This document shows positions 54,477 to 63,869 of a stretch of DNA of 64,000 bases, piece after piece. The notes under the pieces are model-generated. The model had not been told where the DNA came from and ran no database searches. It worked only from the letters and a program-made list of their open reading frames with translations. Position numbers and translations under genes: made by a program. Source of the DNA: Nocardia mikamii NBRC 108933 (lineage in GTDB: Bacteria > Actinomycetota > Actinomycetes > Mycobacteriales > Mycobacteriaceae); assembly GCF_001613505.1 (NCBI RefSeq), contig NZ_BDCM01000010.1, positions 248,001-312,000 of the forward strand, in the 5' to 3' direction. The stretch's first letter is position 1. Each line of letters opens with the position of its first letter.

Positions 54477-54505
54477 CACAATGAGTCGTAAATCGTTTCA
54501 TTGTG
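54477..54505. promoter_or_regulatory. Inverted repeat upstream of GMC oxidoreductase
   Basis: CACAATGA (54477-54484) and TCATTGTG (54498-54505) are perfect 8-bp arms with a 13-base spacer, 22 bases before the start codon. This looks like an operator overlapping the promoter; the regulator is unknown. Confidence 0.5.
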
Positions 54506-54527
54506 AATGCGGTGACGAGAGGAAGAC

Positions 54528-56222
54528 ATGCCCGACTTCGACTACGACGTGGTAGTGATCGGCTCCGGTTTCGGTGGCAGTGTCAGTGCGCTGCGCCTCA
54601 CCGAGAAGGGCTATCGGGTGGCCGTGCTGGAATCCGGCCGGCGCTGGCCCGCGGAATCCATTCCGAAGTCGAATTGGAATGTGCGCAAGTCGATCTGGGC
54701 TCCGCGCCTGGGCCTGACCGGCCCGCAGCGGATCAGCCTGCTCGGCAAGTGCGCGGTGTTCTCCGCCGCGGGCGTCGGCGGCGGCTCGCTGATCTACGGC
54801 AACACCCTCTACGAACCGCTGCCGAACTTCTACACCGACAAGCAGTGGGCTCATATCGCCGACTGGCGCAGCGAACTGGCGCCCTATTACGACCAGGCCA
54901 AGCGGATGCTGGGCGTAGCGCCCAATCCGCGCGTGACGCCCGCCGACGAGGTGATCCGTTCCATCGCAGACGATCTCGGCGTGGGTGATACCTATCATCC
55001 GACCAATGTCGGCGTGTTCTTCAACGAGGAACAGCCCGGTGTCGAGGTCGACGACCCGTACTTCGGCGGCGCCGGCCCGCGCCGCAGCGGCTGCATCCAC
55101 TGCGCCCGCTGCTTCACCGGCTGCCCGCACAACGCCAAGAACACCACCCCCACCAACTACCTGTACCTCGCCGAACAGGCCGGTGCCAAGGTGTTCGAGC
55201 TGACCACGGTGACCCGCGTCCGGCCGATGGTGGGCGGCGGCTACGCGATCGAGACGCAGCGTGCGGACCGCTGGGTTCGCAAGGGCCGCAAGACCTTCAC
55301 CGCCGAGCAGGTCGTCTTCGCCGCCGCGGCGCTGGGCACCCAGAAGCTGTTGCACAAGATGCGCGACGACAAGGTGCTGCCGAACCTCTCGCCCCGGCTG
55401 GGTGAGCTCACCCGCAGCAATTCCGAGGCCATCCTCAATGTGGTCAGCCGGCAGCGGAGCGATTTCGCCGAGGGCATCGCCATCACCTCCTCGATTCATC
55501 CCGAGCCCGACACCCACATCGAGGTCTGCCGCTACGGCAAGGGACAGAACGCGCTGTTCCCGATGTCGGTGCCGATCGTCGACGGCGGCGCGTTCCGATT
55601 CCTGCGTTTCCTGCTGGCCATCGTGCTGCACCCGCTGGTGTTCGCACGTAGTCTCAACGCCCGCCATGCCTCGGAGAAGTCGGTGATCCTGCTGGTGATG
55701 CAGTCACTGGACAATTCGCTGACCTCGTTCCGCCGCTGGGGACAGCTGAAGACCAGGCAGGGCACCGGCCAACCGAATCCGACCTGGATTCCGCTGGCCC
55801 ACGAGGTCGGCCGCCGATTCGGCGAGAAGGTCGACGGCGACGTGCACGGCCTCGTCATGGATGTGTTCGACATCCCCGCCACCGCGCACTACATCGGCGG
55901 CTGCGTGATCGGTGAAGGTCCCGAAAGCGGTGTGGTGGATCCGTACCAGCGCGTCTTCGGCCACCCCGGACTGCATATCGCCGACGGATCCGCGGTGACC
56001 GCGAACCTCGGGGTGAACCCGTCGCTGACGATCACCGCGCAGGCCGAACGCGCGATGGCGTTCTGGCCCAACAAGGGTGAGGCCGACCCGCGTCCGGAAC
56101 TCGGCACGGGCTACCGCCGCATCGCCCCGGTCGCCCCCCACTACGCCACCGTGCCCGATACCGCGCCCGGTGCGCTGCGCCTGCCCATCGCACCGATCGA
56201 TCCAGCGCCCGCCGAGCGCTGA
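54528..56222 (+). CDS. GMC-family oxidoreductase (ChoD-like)
   Basis: This FAD-dependent oxidoreductase has 564 residues. The dinucleotide motif VIGSGFGGSVSALRL is at about 10-24. FSAAGVGGGSLIYGN (about 78-92) fits the GMC family. CIHCARCFTGCPHNAKN (about 188-204) is a four-cysteine segment typical of the mycobacterial ChoD-like branch. A C-terminal HYIGGCVIGEG and NPSLTITAQAERA complete the fold. Members are annotated as cholesterol oxidase-like, though the substrate of this branch is not established. The ribosome site GAGAGGA precedes the ATG. Confidence 0.87.
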   Translation: MPDFDYDVVVIGSGFGGSVSALRLTEKGYRVAVLESGRRWPAESIPKSNWNVRKSIWAPRLGLTGPQRISLLGKCAVFSAAGVGGGSLIYGNTLYEPLPNFYTDKQWAHIADWRSELAPYYDQAKRMLGVAPNPRVTPADEVIRSIADDLGVGDTYHPTNVGVFFNEEQPGVEVDDPYFGGAGPRRSGCIHCARCFTGCPHNAKNTTPTNYLYLAEQAGAKVFELTTVTRVRPMVGGGYAIETQRADRWVRKGRKTFTAEQVVFAAAALGTQKLLHKMRDDKVLPNLSPRLGELTRSNSEAILNVVSRQRSDFAEGIAITSSIHPEPDTHIEVCRYGKGQNALFPMSVPIVDGGAFRFLRFLLAIVLHPLVFARSLNARHASEKSVILLVMQSLDNSLTSFRRWGQLKTRQGTGQPNPTWIPLAHEVGRRFGEKVDGDVHGLVMDVFDIPATAHYIGGCVIGEGPESGVVDPYQRVFGHPGLHIADGSAVTANLGVNPSLTITAQAERAMAFWPNKGEADPRPELGTGYRRIAPVAPHYATVPDTAPGALRLPIAPIDPAPAER

Positions 56223-56237
56223 CTGCCGGCGTACCGG

Positions 56238-56273
56238 GCGCCTTCGCCGCGGCCCCGCGGAGGGCGAAGGCGC
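56238..56273. terminator. Terminator hairpin after GMC oxidoreductase gene
   Basis: GCGCCTTCGCC (56238-56248) pairs perfectly with GGCGAAGGCGC (56263-56273), 16 bases after the stop codon, with a 14-base loop that can fold further. Confidence 0.7.
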
Positions 56274-56368
56274 GCGATATGCCGACACCGGCGCGTCGAA
56301 GTCTCCCCCGGACCCGTAGTGCCCCTTATGCTTTCCGATATCGAGTGTCGACGGAAGGGCGGTCGCCA

Positions 56369-57262
56369 ATGCTCGTGCGAGTGCAGAACGCGGCCGGAAC
56401 CCTGGCCGAGCGGGTCCTCATCGACTGGTTGCGTACCTGGAAGGGGCCTGGTGACCCGCAGGGCGTGGCAACAGTCAACTGCAGTCTGTTCTACGCCGAC
56501 CGGTTGCATCAGTTCGATGCGGTGATCTGGACGCCGACCACCTGCGTGGTGATCGAGGCCGAGGCCTTGGTCGAGCGCGTGAGCGGCGACCTCGAAATCC
56601 CGTTGAACGGACCGTGGCGGGTCGGCGGGCATGTGGTGAGTTTCGAGGGCGGCGACCGCGGCACACCGCTGGACCGCTCCCGCGAGCACACTCACGCACT
56701 GCAGAACTGGCTGGCCGAACGCGGGCTGGGCCAGCGCGTGGTGCAGGGCGTGGTCGTGGTGGTGCCGCCGCACGGCGCGAACCCGACGATCCGTCAGCTG
56801 TGGAACGATCCCGGCCTCCAGGTGGTGCTCGGCGACGGCCCGAGGCGGCTGGCCGACTGCCTGACCGCGCTCACCTCGCAGGGCCGGGCGCAGTGGACGG
56901 TGAACGACGTCGCGCTGACCTTCCGCGGATTGGGGCTCCTGCCGTATCTGCCCGCCCCGCAGGATCTCGTCGCCGAGGGTTTCGGCGGACCGGTGGACAC
57001 CACGTTGTGGTACGGAGGTCCGCAACAGGCCCAGGCGGAAGCGTTCCTGGAGGAACAGGCCCACGCCGATCAGTCCTACGGGCGTCCCGTCGCGATCACG
57101 ATGCCCTGGTACAGCCCGTGGAATCTGTATCCGAAGGAAGCAGACCGGATCGATCCCGGCCGGGCGGTGCTGCGCATCGTGCTCGCGATCGGCATGCTCG
57201 TCGGCGCCGCCTGGGTGGTGTGGTTCGTGATTTCGCTGGTCCTGAACTTCGGCCCCGGCTGA
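56369..57262 (+). CDS. NERD-domain protein with C-terminal membrane anchor
   Basis: The 297-residue protein has an N-terminal nuclease-related domain: AGTLAERVLIDWLR, then FYADRLHQFDAVIWTPTTCVVIEAEAL (about 40-67), which carries the Asp...(E)xE-type nuclease core. A C-terminal hydrophobic segment (VLRIVLAIGMLVGAAWVVWFVISLVL, about 266-291) anchors it, leaving the domain in the cytosol. Members are thought to act on DNA or RNA but the role is unproven. ATG at 56369 follows GGAAGGG. Confidence 0.75.
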   Translation: MLVRVQNAAGTLAERVLIDWLRTWKGPGDPQGVATVNCSLFYADRLHQFDAVIWTPTTCVVIEAEALVERVSGDLEIPLNGPWRVGGHVVSFEGGDRGTPLDRSREHTHALQNWLAERGLGQRVVQGVVVVVPPHGANPTIRQLWNDPGLQVVLGDGPRRLADCLTALTSQGRAQWTVNDVALTFRGLGLLPYLPAPQDLVAEGFGGPVDTTLWYGGPQQAQAEAFLEEQAHADQSYGRPVAITMPWYSPWNLYPKEADRIDPGRAVLRIVLAIGMLVGAAWVVWFVISLVLNFGPG

Positions 57263-57291
57263 GGCGGGCCGGCGATGCACGCCGGCATCAC

Positions 57292-58026
57292 TCAGGCCGC
57301 GGGCGTGCCCGCCTGACGATCGGCGGCCCCGGCGACACCCTCGCCACCCGGCCCCGCCTGTCCGCGGGCACCGGCCTCGTCGGCGACCGCTCCGCGAGGT
57401 GCCCGGCTGTCGAACCGCAGGCGCAGCGTCGCCGTCACCGCCCAGCACGCGGTCACCGCCGCCACAGCGAACCCGGTGCCGCCGACGATATCGGTCGGAT
57501 AGTGATAGCCGCGCCCGACCATGCCCACCGCCACGGCCGCCAGCGCGAGCGCGCTGAGCACACCGATGACGATGCGCCAACGCACGGTAGCGGCGACGAG
57601 CAGCACACCCGTTGCGATGGCGACGAATTGGACGGTGTGCCCGCTCGGGTAGGCCAGGTAATGCTGTAAATGCCTGTCCCACAGCGGTTTCAGCGCCCAG
57701 GTGTTGATCGCGACCACCAGCTCGGGGACGACCACCAGAAATCCGGCACCCCACCAGTCGCGCCGCCACACACAGTAGAGCACGCCGATCAGCAACAGCG
57801 GCAACACGATATAGGCGTCGCTCGGCACCACCAGCGCGTCGTAGACACCCCGATGCGCGTCCAGGCCCTCGTGCACCCGATCACCGATCGCGCTGTCGAA
57901 CGTGGTCGGTCCCCCACCGGCGGGAAAACTCAGGGGGACCGTCACCGTGATCAGCAGGCCGATCAGGGTGACGGTGGCGGCAACGAGACGCGCTCGACAT
58001 CGAGCGACCGGCGGTGGAGCGGACAC
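57292..58026 (-). CDS. PAP2-family phosphatase (membrane)
   Basis: This integral membrane phosphatase has about 244 residues. The PAP2 motifs are LKPLWDRH, YPSGHT and GRGYHYPTDIVGG, giving the catalytic histidines in the second and third. Five to six helices are predicted. Likely substrates are phosphatidic acid, prenyl or undecaprenyl pyrophosphate. The C-terminal 40 residues are Gly/Ala-rich and disordered. GTG at 58026 is chosen; GTG at 58095 would overlap the neighbouring oxidase gene by 4 bases. Confidence 0.88.
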   Translation of the reverse strand: MSAPPPVARCRARLVAATVTLIGLLITVTVPLSFPAGGGPTTFDSAIGDRVHEGLDAHRGVYDALVVPSDAYIVLPLLLIGVLYCVWRRDWWGAGFLVVVPELVVAINTWALKPLWDRHLQHYLAYPSGHTVQFVAIATGVLLVAATVRWRIVIGVLSALALAAVAVGMVGRGYHYPTDIVGGTGFAVAAVTACWAVTATLRLRFDSRAPRGAVADEAGARGQAGPGGEGVAGAADRQAGTPAA

Positions 58027-58091
58027 CTTTCGACCATAGCCGCGTCCGGCTACTGCCCCATCCTCACCGGCCGCCGATATCGAGCACGGCT

Positions 58092-60128
58092 TCACGCGCC
58101 CTGATGCACACTCGCGTCGTCGAGCATCGCCGCGCGCAGCATGGCCTCGGGCACGCCGAGCGCTTCGACCAATGTGGCCGACTCCGGTCGCAACCGGTCC
58201 ACGAGTTCGTTGACACCGCGGCGCACCGACTTGGCCCGATCCACCGACATGAAGCGGTGCATGATGTACCAGGCCTGATTCTGTTCGATGGTGGAGTACA
58301 CGAACAGATCGCAGACCGTGTCGGCCAGCGCTCGCGCCTCCGGATCCTCGATATCGGCGATGCCCTCGATGAACGCCTCCAGCACCAGCCGGTCGATATG
58401 CGCCTCACCGGCGGCGAGGATGTGGTCCTGGGCGTTGTTGAACGCCTCGAACGGGCCGGTCTCCTCGGCCCGCGCGCGCAGCCGGTGCGCGGCGGTGCGG
58501 GTCAGATAGTCCTCGCGGTCGGCGAACAGTTGCAGCTGCACCGAACGCCGGGACAGATCACCCTCGTCGATGCCGTCGTCGGAGCGGTCGCGCAAACGCT
58601 GGATGAGCTGGCGCACACCCGAGGTCTCGCGCACCACGTCGCGGGCCATGGTGGCCGCGAACCTCACCCAGCCGAGGGCGTCGAGATCACGCACCTCGTC
58701 GGAGTAGGCGGTGAGCAGTTCCTTGGCCACCAGCTGGGTCAACACCACGTTGTCACCTTCGAAGGTGGTGAACACGTCGGTGTCGGCCTTCAGCGTGACC
58801 AGCCGGTTCTCGGTGAGATAGCCTGCGCCGCCGCAGCATTCGCGGCATTCCTGGATGGATCGGGTGGCGTGGCGGGTCTGGGCGACCTTCAGGCCGGCGG
58901 CCCGCTTCTCCAGCGCGCGCTGCGCCTCCGGGTCCAGATTCTGCCCGGTCTGCACCAGGTGCATGCGCCGCACCAGATCGTTCTGGGCGAACGACAGCGC
59001 GAACGCGCGTGCCACATGCGGAAACAGCCGGCGCTGATGGCTGCGATAGTCCAGCAGCAGGGTTTCGCTGCCGTCGTCCGGATCGGAGAACTGGCGGCGC
59101 TTGTCGGCGTAGCGCAGCGCGATACTCAACGCCACCCGCGCACCGGCGGCGGCCGCGCCACCGACACTGACCCGCCCGCGCACCAGCGTGCCCAGGGTGG
59201 TGAAGAACCGGCGGCTCGGGTTCTCGATATCGGAGTGGTAGGTCCCGTCGGCGTCGACGTCGGCGTAGCGGTTGAGCAGGTTCTCCCGCGGAATCCGGAC
59301 TTGGTCGAATTCGATGCGGCCGTTGTCGACGCCGGGCAGCCCGCCCTTGAGACCGCAATCCGAGGTGGTCACGCCGGGCAGGTCGTTGCCCTGTTCGTCG
59401 CGGATCGGGACGAGGAAGCAGTGCACGCCCTTGCTCTCGCCGCCGGTGATCAGCTGGGCGAAGACGGCTGCCATCCGGGCGTGTTCGGCGGCGCCGCCGA
59501 TGTAGTCCTTGCGGGCGGAGGCGGTGGGACTGTGCACCACGAATTCGCCGGTCGCCGGGTCGTAGGTGGCGGTGGTCTCCAGATTCGCCACATCACTGCC
59601 GTGCCCGGATTCGGTCATCGCGAAGCAGCCGAGCAGATCCAGCGACAGCAGCCGCTTGACGACGTCGGTATGGCGATCGGTGCCCAGATTCTCGACCGCG
59701 CCGCCGAACAGGCCCCACTGCACACCGGCCTTCACCCACAGCGACAGATCGGTGTAGGCGAGCATTTCCAGGCCGGTGACGGCACCGCCGGGATCGCCGG
59801 TTCCACCGTGTTCCAGGCTGAATCCTTTTTCCGCGTAGCCGAATTCGGCGATGAGGCGCATCTGCTCCAGGACCCGCGCACGCGCCTGGCGGTAGTCGAG
59901 ATAGGGATCGCCGAACAACCGGTCGTCGACCAGCTGCCGGCGCGCCTGCTCCCTGACCTCACGCCACGGGCCGTCGAGCGCGGCCCGCAGATGGTCGGCG
60001 GTCGACTTCCCGGTCCTCGATGTTCCGCCGTTCGATGTCCCGGTGTTCGATGTCGCGACCTCCGGCTGCGCGGAGTTCGATCTCACGGAATCTGCTGCTT
60101 CGGTACCCGTAGCCGTATCGGTGCCCAT
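58092..60128 (-). CDS. Acyl-CoA oxidase/dehydrogenase family protein
   Basis: The 678-residue flavoprotein is of the acyl-CoA oxidase branch (longer than the 380-400-residue dehydrogenases). CFAMTESGHGSDVANLETTATYD is the substrate-binding signature, followed by GGLPGVDNGRIEFDQVRIPRENLL and ECRECCGGAGYL, then a C-terminal acyl-oxidase region (about 480-678) ending AMLDDASVHQGA. It should desaturate acyl-CoA at C2-C3 using FAD, with oxygen as acceptor if it is a true oxidase. The N-terminal 45 residues are Ser/Thr/Gly-rich. It begins beta-oxidation of long or unusual chains. Confidence 0.88.
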   Translation of the reverse strand: MGTDTATGTEAADSVRSNSAQPEVATSNTGTSNGGTSRTGKSTADHLRAALDGPWREVREQARRQLVDDRLFGDPYLDYRQARARVLEQMRLIAEFGYAEKGFSLEHGGTGDPGGAVTGLEMLAYTDLSLWVKAGVQWGLFGGAVENLGTDRHTDVVKRLLSLDLLGCFAMTESGHGSDVANLETTATYDPATGEFVVHSPTASARKDYIGGAAEHARMAAVFAQLITGGESKGVHCFLVPIRDEQGNDLPGVTTSDCGLKGGLPGVDNGRIEFDQVRIPRENLLNRYADVDADGTYHSDIENPSRRFFTTLGTLVRGRVSVGGAAAAGARVALSIALRYADKRRQFSDPDDGSETLLLDYRSHQRRLFPHVARAFALSFAQNDLVRRMHLVQTGQNLDPEAQRALEKRAAGLKVAQTRHATRSIQECRECCGGAGYLTENRLVTLKADTDVFTTFEGDNVVLTQLVAKELLTAYSDEVRDLDALGWVRFAATMARDVVRETSGVRQLIQRLRDRSDDGIDEGDLSRRSVQLQLFADREDYLTRTAAHRLRARAEETGPFEAFNNAQDHILAAGEAHIDRLVLEAFIEGIADIEDPEARALADTVCDLFVYSTIEQNQAWYIMHRFMSVDRAKSVRRGVNELVDRLRPESATLVEALGVPEAMLRAAMLDDASVHQGA

Positions 60129-60254
60129 GGTTATCGACTGTAGCGGGAGTGCGGACACGCCCGTGATAACCAGCGAATTGCCCAGCTCACCACTCTCGCC
60201 GGAGAGAGGGAGCTCACCGGCGGCCGCGTATGGGCGCCGACTACCGTGTGTCGT

Positions 60255-61712
60255 GTGACAGATGAGTTGGAGCCCGAACTCGTCCGCACGGGGCCGGAGA
60301 CCCGGCCGAGTTCGTTGTGGCATCGGGCGATGGGAACGGTAACCGATCGGCTGGTCGCCCAGCGGCGCGCCACGGTGGACTCGGTGGTCGAGGCGCCGGC
60401 CCCGCTGAAGCCGATCGATCTCACCGACGACGCCGCCGTCACCGAGGTGCTCGACCTGGCCGAACGGGTCGGCGAGGTGGTGCTCGCCTCGGGCACCGCG
60501 GTGACCGACACCAGCACACAGGTCGAATTCATCGCCGCGACATACGGTTTGGCGCAGTGCGATATCGACGTGACCTACAACTCGATTCGCATCTCCGCCG
60601 ACCGGGGTCCGTCGCTGCCACCCGCCAGCACCATGCGGGTGGTGCAGTACCGCTCGCTGGACTTCACTCGCCTGTCCGCCGTCGACCGCCTGACCCGGCG
60701 GATCCGCCGCGAGGTGGTGCCGCCGCAGGAGGCGCACGCCGCCCTGGACGCGATCACCACCGCGCCGCATCCCTACAACCGGTGGGTCGCCACGTTCGGC
60801 TGGTCGCTGCTGGCGGCGTCCATCGCACTGTTGCTGGGTGGTGGCGTGCTGGTCGCGGCCGTGAGTTTCGCCACGACGTTGCTGATCGACCGGTGCAACC
60901 GGGAGTTGAACAAGCGCGGCCTGCCCTTCTTCTTCCAGAACATGATGGGCGGCATCATCGCCACCCTGCCGGCGATCCTGCTGCAAACCTTCGCCGAGGG
61001 GTTGGAAACCAATCCCAGCGTTATCGTCGCTGCCGGAATCACCGTGCTGCTCAGTGGTTTACAGCTGGTCGGTGCGGTCGAGGACGCGATCACCGGCGCA
61101 CCGATCACGGCCGCTGCCCGCATGCTGGAAGTGCTGGTCATGACCGGCGCGATCATCGGCGGCGTCGGTTTGGCACTGCGCGGAGCCCAGGCCTTCGGCG
61201 CCCAGGTGCCGCCGATCGACATGTCGCCGTCCTACGACATCACCAATCTGCCGCTGAAGATCACCGCCGGTGCGGTGGCGGCGGCGGCGTTCGCCCTCGC
61301 CTGTTACGCCGAGCGCCGAGCCCTCGCCGTCGCCGCCATCAGCGGTGCGGGGATCACCGTGTGCTATCTGTTCGTGCAGCACGCCGGTTTCGGGCCGGTG
61401 ATCGCCGCCGCGGTCTCGGCGACCGCGATCGGTCTGGCCGGTGGTCTGCTCGCCCGTCGTGCGGTGACGCCTCCGCTGGTCGTCGCCATCGCGGGCATCA
61501 CTCCGCTGCTTCCCGGTCTCAAGGTCTACCGGGGCCTGTTCGCGCTGATCAACGACGATCTGCTGGTCGGGCTGAATCAGATGTTCGCCGCGCTGGTGGT
61601 CGGCTGTGCCCTCGGCGGCGGTATCACGCTCGGTGAGTGGTTCGCCCGGTGGCTGCGCCGGCCGCGGATCCTGCGGCGGGTCACCGGGGTGCGCCCCGAC
61701 GACTTCAGCTGA
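60255..61712 (+). CDS. Threonine/serine exporter family protein (ThrE-like)
   Basis: This membrane protein has 485 residues. An N-terminal soluble domain (DUF1212-like; ASGTAVTDTSTQVEFIAATYGL, then CDIDVTYNSIRIS) is followed by about ten helices in two blocks (from WVATFGWSLLAASIALLLGGG to the end), the DUF1212+DUF3815 layout of ThrE. The family exports threonine and serine in Corynebacterium. A TACCGT hexamer lies 7 bases before the GTG at 60255, so a leaderless start is possible. It is divergent from the acyl-CoA oxidase gene. Confidence 0.85.
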   Translation: MTDELEPELVRTGPETRPSSLWHRAMGTVTDRLVAQRRATVDSVVEAPAPLKPIDLTDDAAVTEVLDLAERVGEVVLASGTAVTDTSTQVEFIAATYGLAQCDIDVTYNSIRISADRGPSLPPASTMRVVQYRSLDFTRLSAVDRLTRRIRREVVPPQEAHAALDAITTAPHPYNRWVATFGWSLLAASIALLLGGGVLVAAVSFATTLLIDRCNRELNKRGLPFFFQNMMGGIIATLPAILLQTFAEGLETNPSVIVAAGITVLLSGLQLVGAVEDAITGAPITAAARMLEVLVMTGAIIGGVGLALRGAQAFGAQVPPIDMSPSYDITNLPLKITAGAVAAAAFALACYAERRALAVAAISGAGITVCYLFVQHAGFGPVIAAAVSATAIGLAGGLLARRAVTPPLVVAIAGITPLLPGLKVYRGLFALINDDLLVGLNQMFAALVVGCALGGGITLGEWFARWLRRPRILRRVTGVRPDDFS

Positions 61713-61763
61713 ACCACCGGGTTCGCGGCCCCGGGCCGGAGGATCGAATTCTCGGTGGATGCC

Positions 61764-62483
61764 TCAGGCCGCGAATCCGATGGAGCGGGCCAGATCGGCC
61801 AGCGTCGCATCGAACAAGGCGTCCGGATTACCCACCGGCATCGGGTAGTTGCCGAACACTTCGAGCGTGACGTGCCCGTACAGCCGCGCCCAGAACTGGA
61901 TCATCAGATAGGTGACGCCCAGATCCAGCTTCTCGGCCGGGAACTTCTGGCCCGATTCGGCGAGCACGGTGAGCAGTTCGGTCTGGAATCCGACGAGGTC
62001 CTCGCGCAGCGCGTGCGGAATCACGTCGGTCGGCGGGGTGACGATGTCGTAGGTGGTCAGCAGCCGGCCCGCGGCCTCGAGGAAGATGCGGCCGAACGGT
62101 TCGTCGAATTGCCGCATGGCGCTGGCGGAACCACCGGCGGGCGAGGCGAAGACGAGCGTGAACTCGTGGGCGTGCGCCAGGGCCCACTGCCGGAAACCCT
62201 TGCAGATGGCGAACAGCTGGACCATGCCGTCTTCGGGCAGCTCGGCCACCTGCTCGGCGAGCTCCTGGGCCAGGTCGGCGCAGATATCGCTGCGCAGCGC
62301 ACCCACCAGATCGTCGCGGGAGGCGTAGTACCGATACAACGCGGGTGCGGTGATACCCAACTCACGCGCGATGGCGCGCAGGGTCACCGCCTCGGGGCCC
62401 TGCTCCACCAGGAGCGTGCGGGCCACGCGCCGGATATCGGCGTCGCTGACCGCGGGCATCCGGCCCCGTCGTGCGGCTGTCAT
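61764..62483 (-). CDS. TetR-family regulator with WHG-type C-terminal domain
   Basis: The 239-residue regulator has a helix-turn-helix reading TLRAIARELGITAPALYRYYASRDDL (about 33-58). The C-terminal domain, including ICKGFRQWALAHAHEFTLVFASPAGG, is that of the TetR_C/WHG type frequent in Nocardia and Mycobacterium. It follows the P450 gene on the same strand but a strong terminator lies between, so its own promoter is probably in the 62484-62501 region or at the hairpin. Target genes are unknown. Confidence 0.86.
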   Translation of the reverse strand: MTAARRGRMPAVSDADIRRVARTLLVEQGPEAVTLRAIARELGITAPALYRYYASRDDLVGALRSDICADLAQELAEQVAELPEDGMVQLFAICKGFRQWALAHAHEFTLVFASPAGGSASAMRQFDEPFGRIFLEAAGRLLTTYDIVTPPTDVIPHALREDLVGFQTELLTVLAESGQKFPAEKLDLGVTYLMIQFWARLYGHVTLEVFGNYPMPVGNPDALFDATLADLARSIGFAA

Positions 62484-62501
62484 GCGTCGTCCTTCGTCGT
62501 A

Positions 62502-62546
62502 TGCGCACCGGCCTCGACGTCACGGGTACGTCGAGGCCGGTGCGCA
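62502..62546. terminator. Very strong terminator after P450 gene
   Basis: Bases 62502-62520 and 62528-62546 form a perfect 19-bp stem with a 7-base loop (CACGGGT). It lies 63 bases after the P450 stop and 19 bases upstream of the TetR start. No U tract follows. It is the longest perfect hairpin I found in the window. Confidence 0.8.
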
Positions 62547-62608
62547 CACTGTGTCCTGGGCCGCCGGAGACCGGGTCGCCGAGGGCGCTGCCCCGGCGGC
62601 CGCGGCGC

Positions 62609-63844
62609 TCACTCGTAGGCGACCTGCCAGCTCTTGATTCCGTTCAACCAGCCCGAGCGTAGCCGGACCGGCTCGGAAACCTCACGCAGGTTGGGCATCA
62701 CGTCGGCGATGGCGTTGAAGATCAGATCCAGCTGCAGCCGGGCCAGGTTGGCGCCGACGCAGTAGTGGGTGCCGGTGCCGCCGAATCCCACGTGCGGGTT
62801 CGGGTTTCGCGTGATGTCGAATTCGAACGGCTTGTCGAAACGTTCCTCGTCGAAGTTCGCCGAGGAGTAGAACAGGCCGACCCGCTGCCCCTTCTTGATG
62901 GCCTGGCCGCCGATTTCGGTATCCGACAACGCGGTTCGCTGGAACGCGATCACCGGCGTCGCCCAGCGCACGATCTCGTCGGGTGCGGTGCGCGGCCGCT
63001 CGGCCTTGTAGAGTTCCCACTGCGCCGGATTGTCCACGAACGCCTTCATGCCGTGGGTTGTGGCGTTGCGGGTGGTCTCGTTACCGGCCACGGCCAGCAG
63101 GATGACGAACCACGCGAACTCCTCCGAGCCCAGCGCCTCACCCTCGATGTCGGCGTTGAGCAGCTGGGAGACGATGTCGTCGGCCGGGCATTTGCGCTTC
63201 TCCTCGGCGAGGTTCCACGCGTAGCCCATGACCTGGGCGTTGGCCATCTTGTAGCTGTCGGCGTACTCGGGGTCGTCGTAGCCCATCATCTGGTTGGACC
63301 ACTCGAACAGCTTGCCGCGATCCTCCTGCGGCACGCCGAGCAGTTCGGCGATGGCCTGCAGCGGCAGCTCGCAGGCCACCTGCTGGACGAAGTCGCCGCC
63401 GCCGGTCTTCTTCGCCTCGTGCACGATCCGCTCGGCACGCTCGCGCAGCGCGGCCCGCAGACTCTCCACCGCGCGCGGGGTGAAGCCGCGCGAGATGATG
63501 CGGCGCAGCTTGTCGTGCGCCGGCGGATCGGTGTTGACCAGCATGGCCCGCTGGATCTCGATCTCCTCGCGGGTGATCTCGCCGTTGAAGCGGATCACCG
63601 CGGTGTTCTCCTGCGTGGAGAAGACCTCGGAGTTCTTCGAGATCTCCTTGATGTCGTCGAGCCGGCTCACCACCCAGTAGCCGCCGTCGTCGAATCCACT
63701 CACTCCGTTGGGCTGGTCGACCCACCACACCGGGGCGGTGCGACGCAGTTCGGCCCATTCGGCCACGGGCAGGCGCTGCGACAGCAGATCGGGGTTGGTG
63801 AAATCGAAATCGTGACTGATGGACGGCAGAGACGGCGCGGACAC
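62609..63844 (-). CDS. Cytochrome P450, CYP125-type steroid C26-monooxygenase
   Basis: The 411-residue P450 has the I-helix AGNETTRN (253-260), the K-helix ExxR at Glu290-Arg293 (DEIVRW) and the haem loop FGGTGTHYCVG with Cys362. The C-terminal region (RLRSGWLNGIKSW) and overall length resemble CYP125, which oxidises the C26/C27 methyl of cholest-4-en-3-one to begin side-chain breakdown; CYP125-family paralogues are also possible. GTG at 63844 follows an ideal AAAGGAGGT ribosome site. A KstR-like palindrome lies just upstream. Partners such as ferredoxin are not in the window. Confidence 0.87.
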   Translation of the reverse strand: MSAPSLPSISHDFDFTNPDLLSQRLPVAEWAELRRTAPVWWVDQPNGVSGFDDGGYWVVSRLDDIKEISKNSEVFSTQENTAVIRFNGEITREEIEIQRAMLVNTDPPAHDKLRRIISRGFTPRAVESLRAALRERAERIVHEAKKTGGGDFVQQVACELPLQAIAELLGVPQEDRGKLFEWSNQMMGYDDPEYADSYKMANAQVMGYAWNLAEEKRKCPADDIVSQLLNADIEGEALGSEEFAWFVILLAVAGNETTRNATTHGMKAFVDNPAQWELYKAERPRTAPDEIVRWATPVIAFQRTALSDTEIGGQAIKKGQRVGLFYSSANFDEERFDKPFEFDITRNPNPHVGFGGTGTHYCVGANLARLQLDLIFNAIADVMPNLREVSEPVRLRSGWLNGIKSWQVAYE

Positions 63845-63855
63845 GGTACCTCCTT

Positions 63856-63869
63856 TGGAACACGTTCCT
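63856..63869. promoter_or_regulatory. KstR-like operator upstream of CYP125-type gene
   Basis: TGGAACACGTTCCT matches the established KstR site TnnAACnnGTTnnA at all but the last position, with perfect GGAAC/GTTCC arms. It lies 12 bases before the GTG and touches the ribosome site. A further dyad, GTGAACA...TGTTCAC (63898-63926), is centred on an AT-rich stretch that could be the promoter. Repression by KstR until sterol intermediates appear is inferred. Confidence 0.65.

Noticed and set aside
58014..60143. Plus-strand open frame of about 700 codons opposite the acyl-CoA oxidase gene
   Set aside because: Shadow of a well-supported gene.
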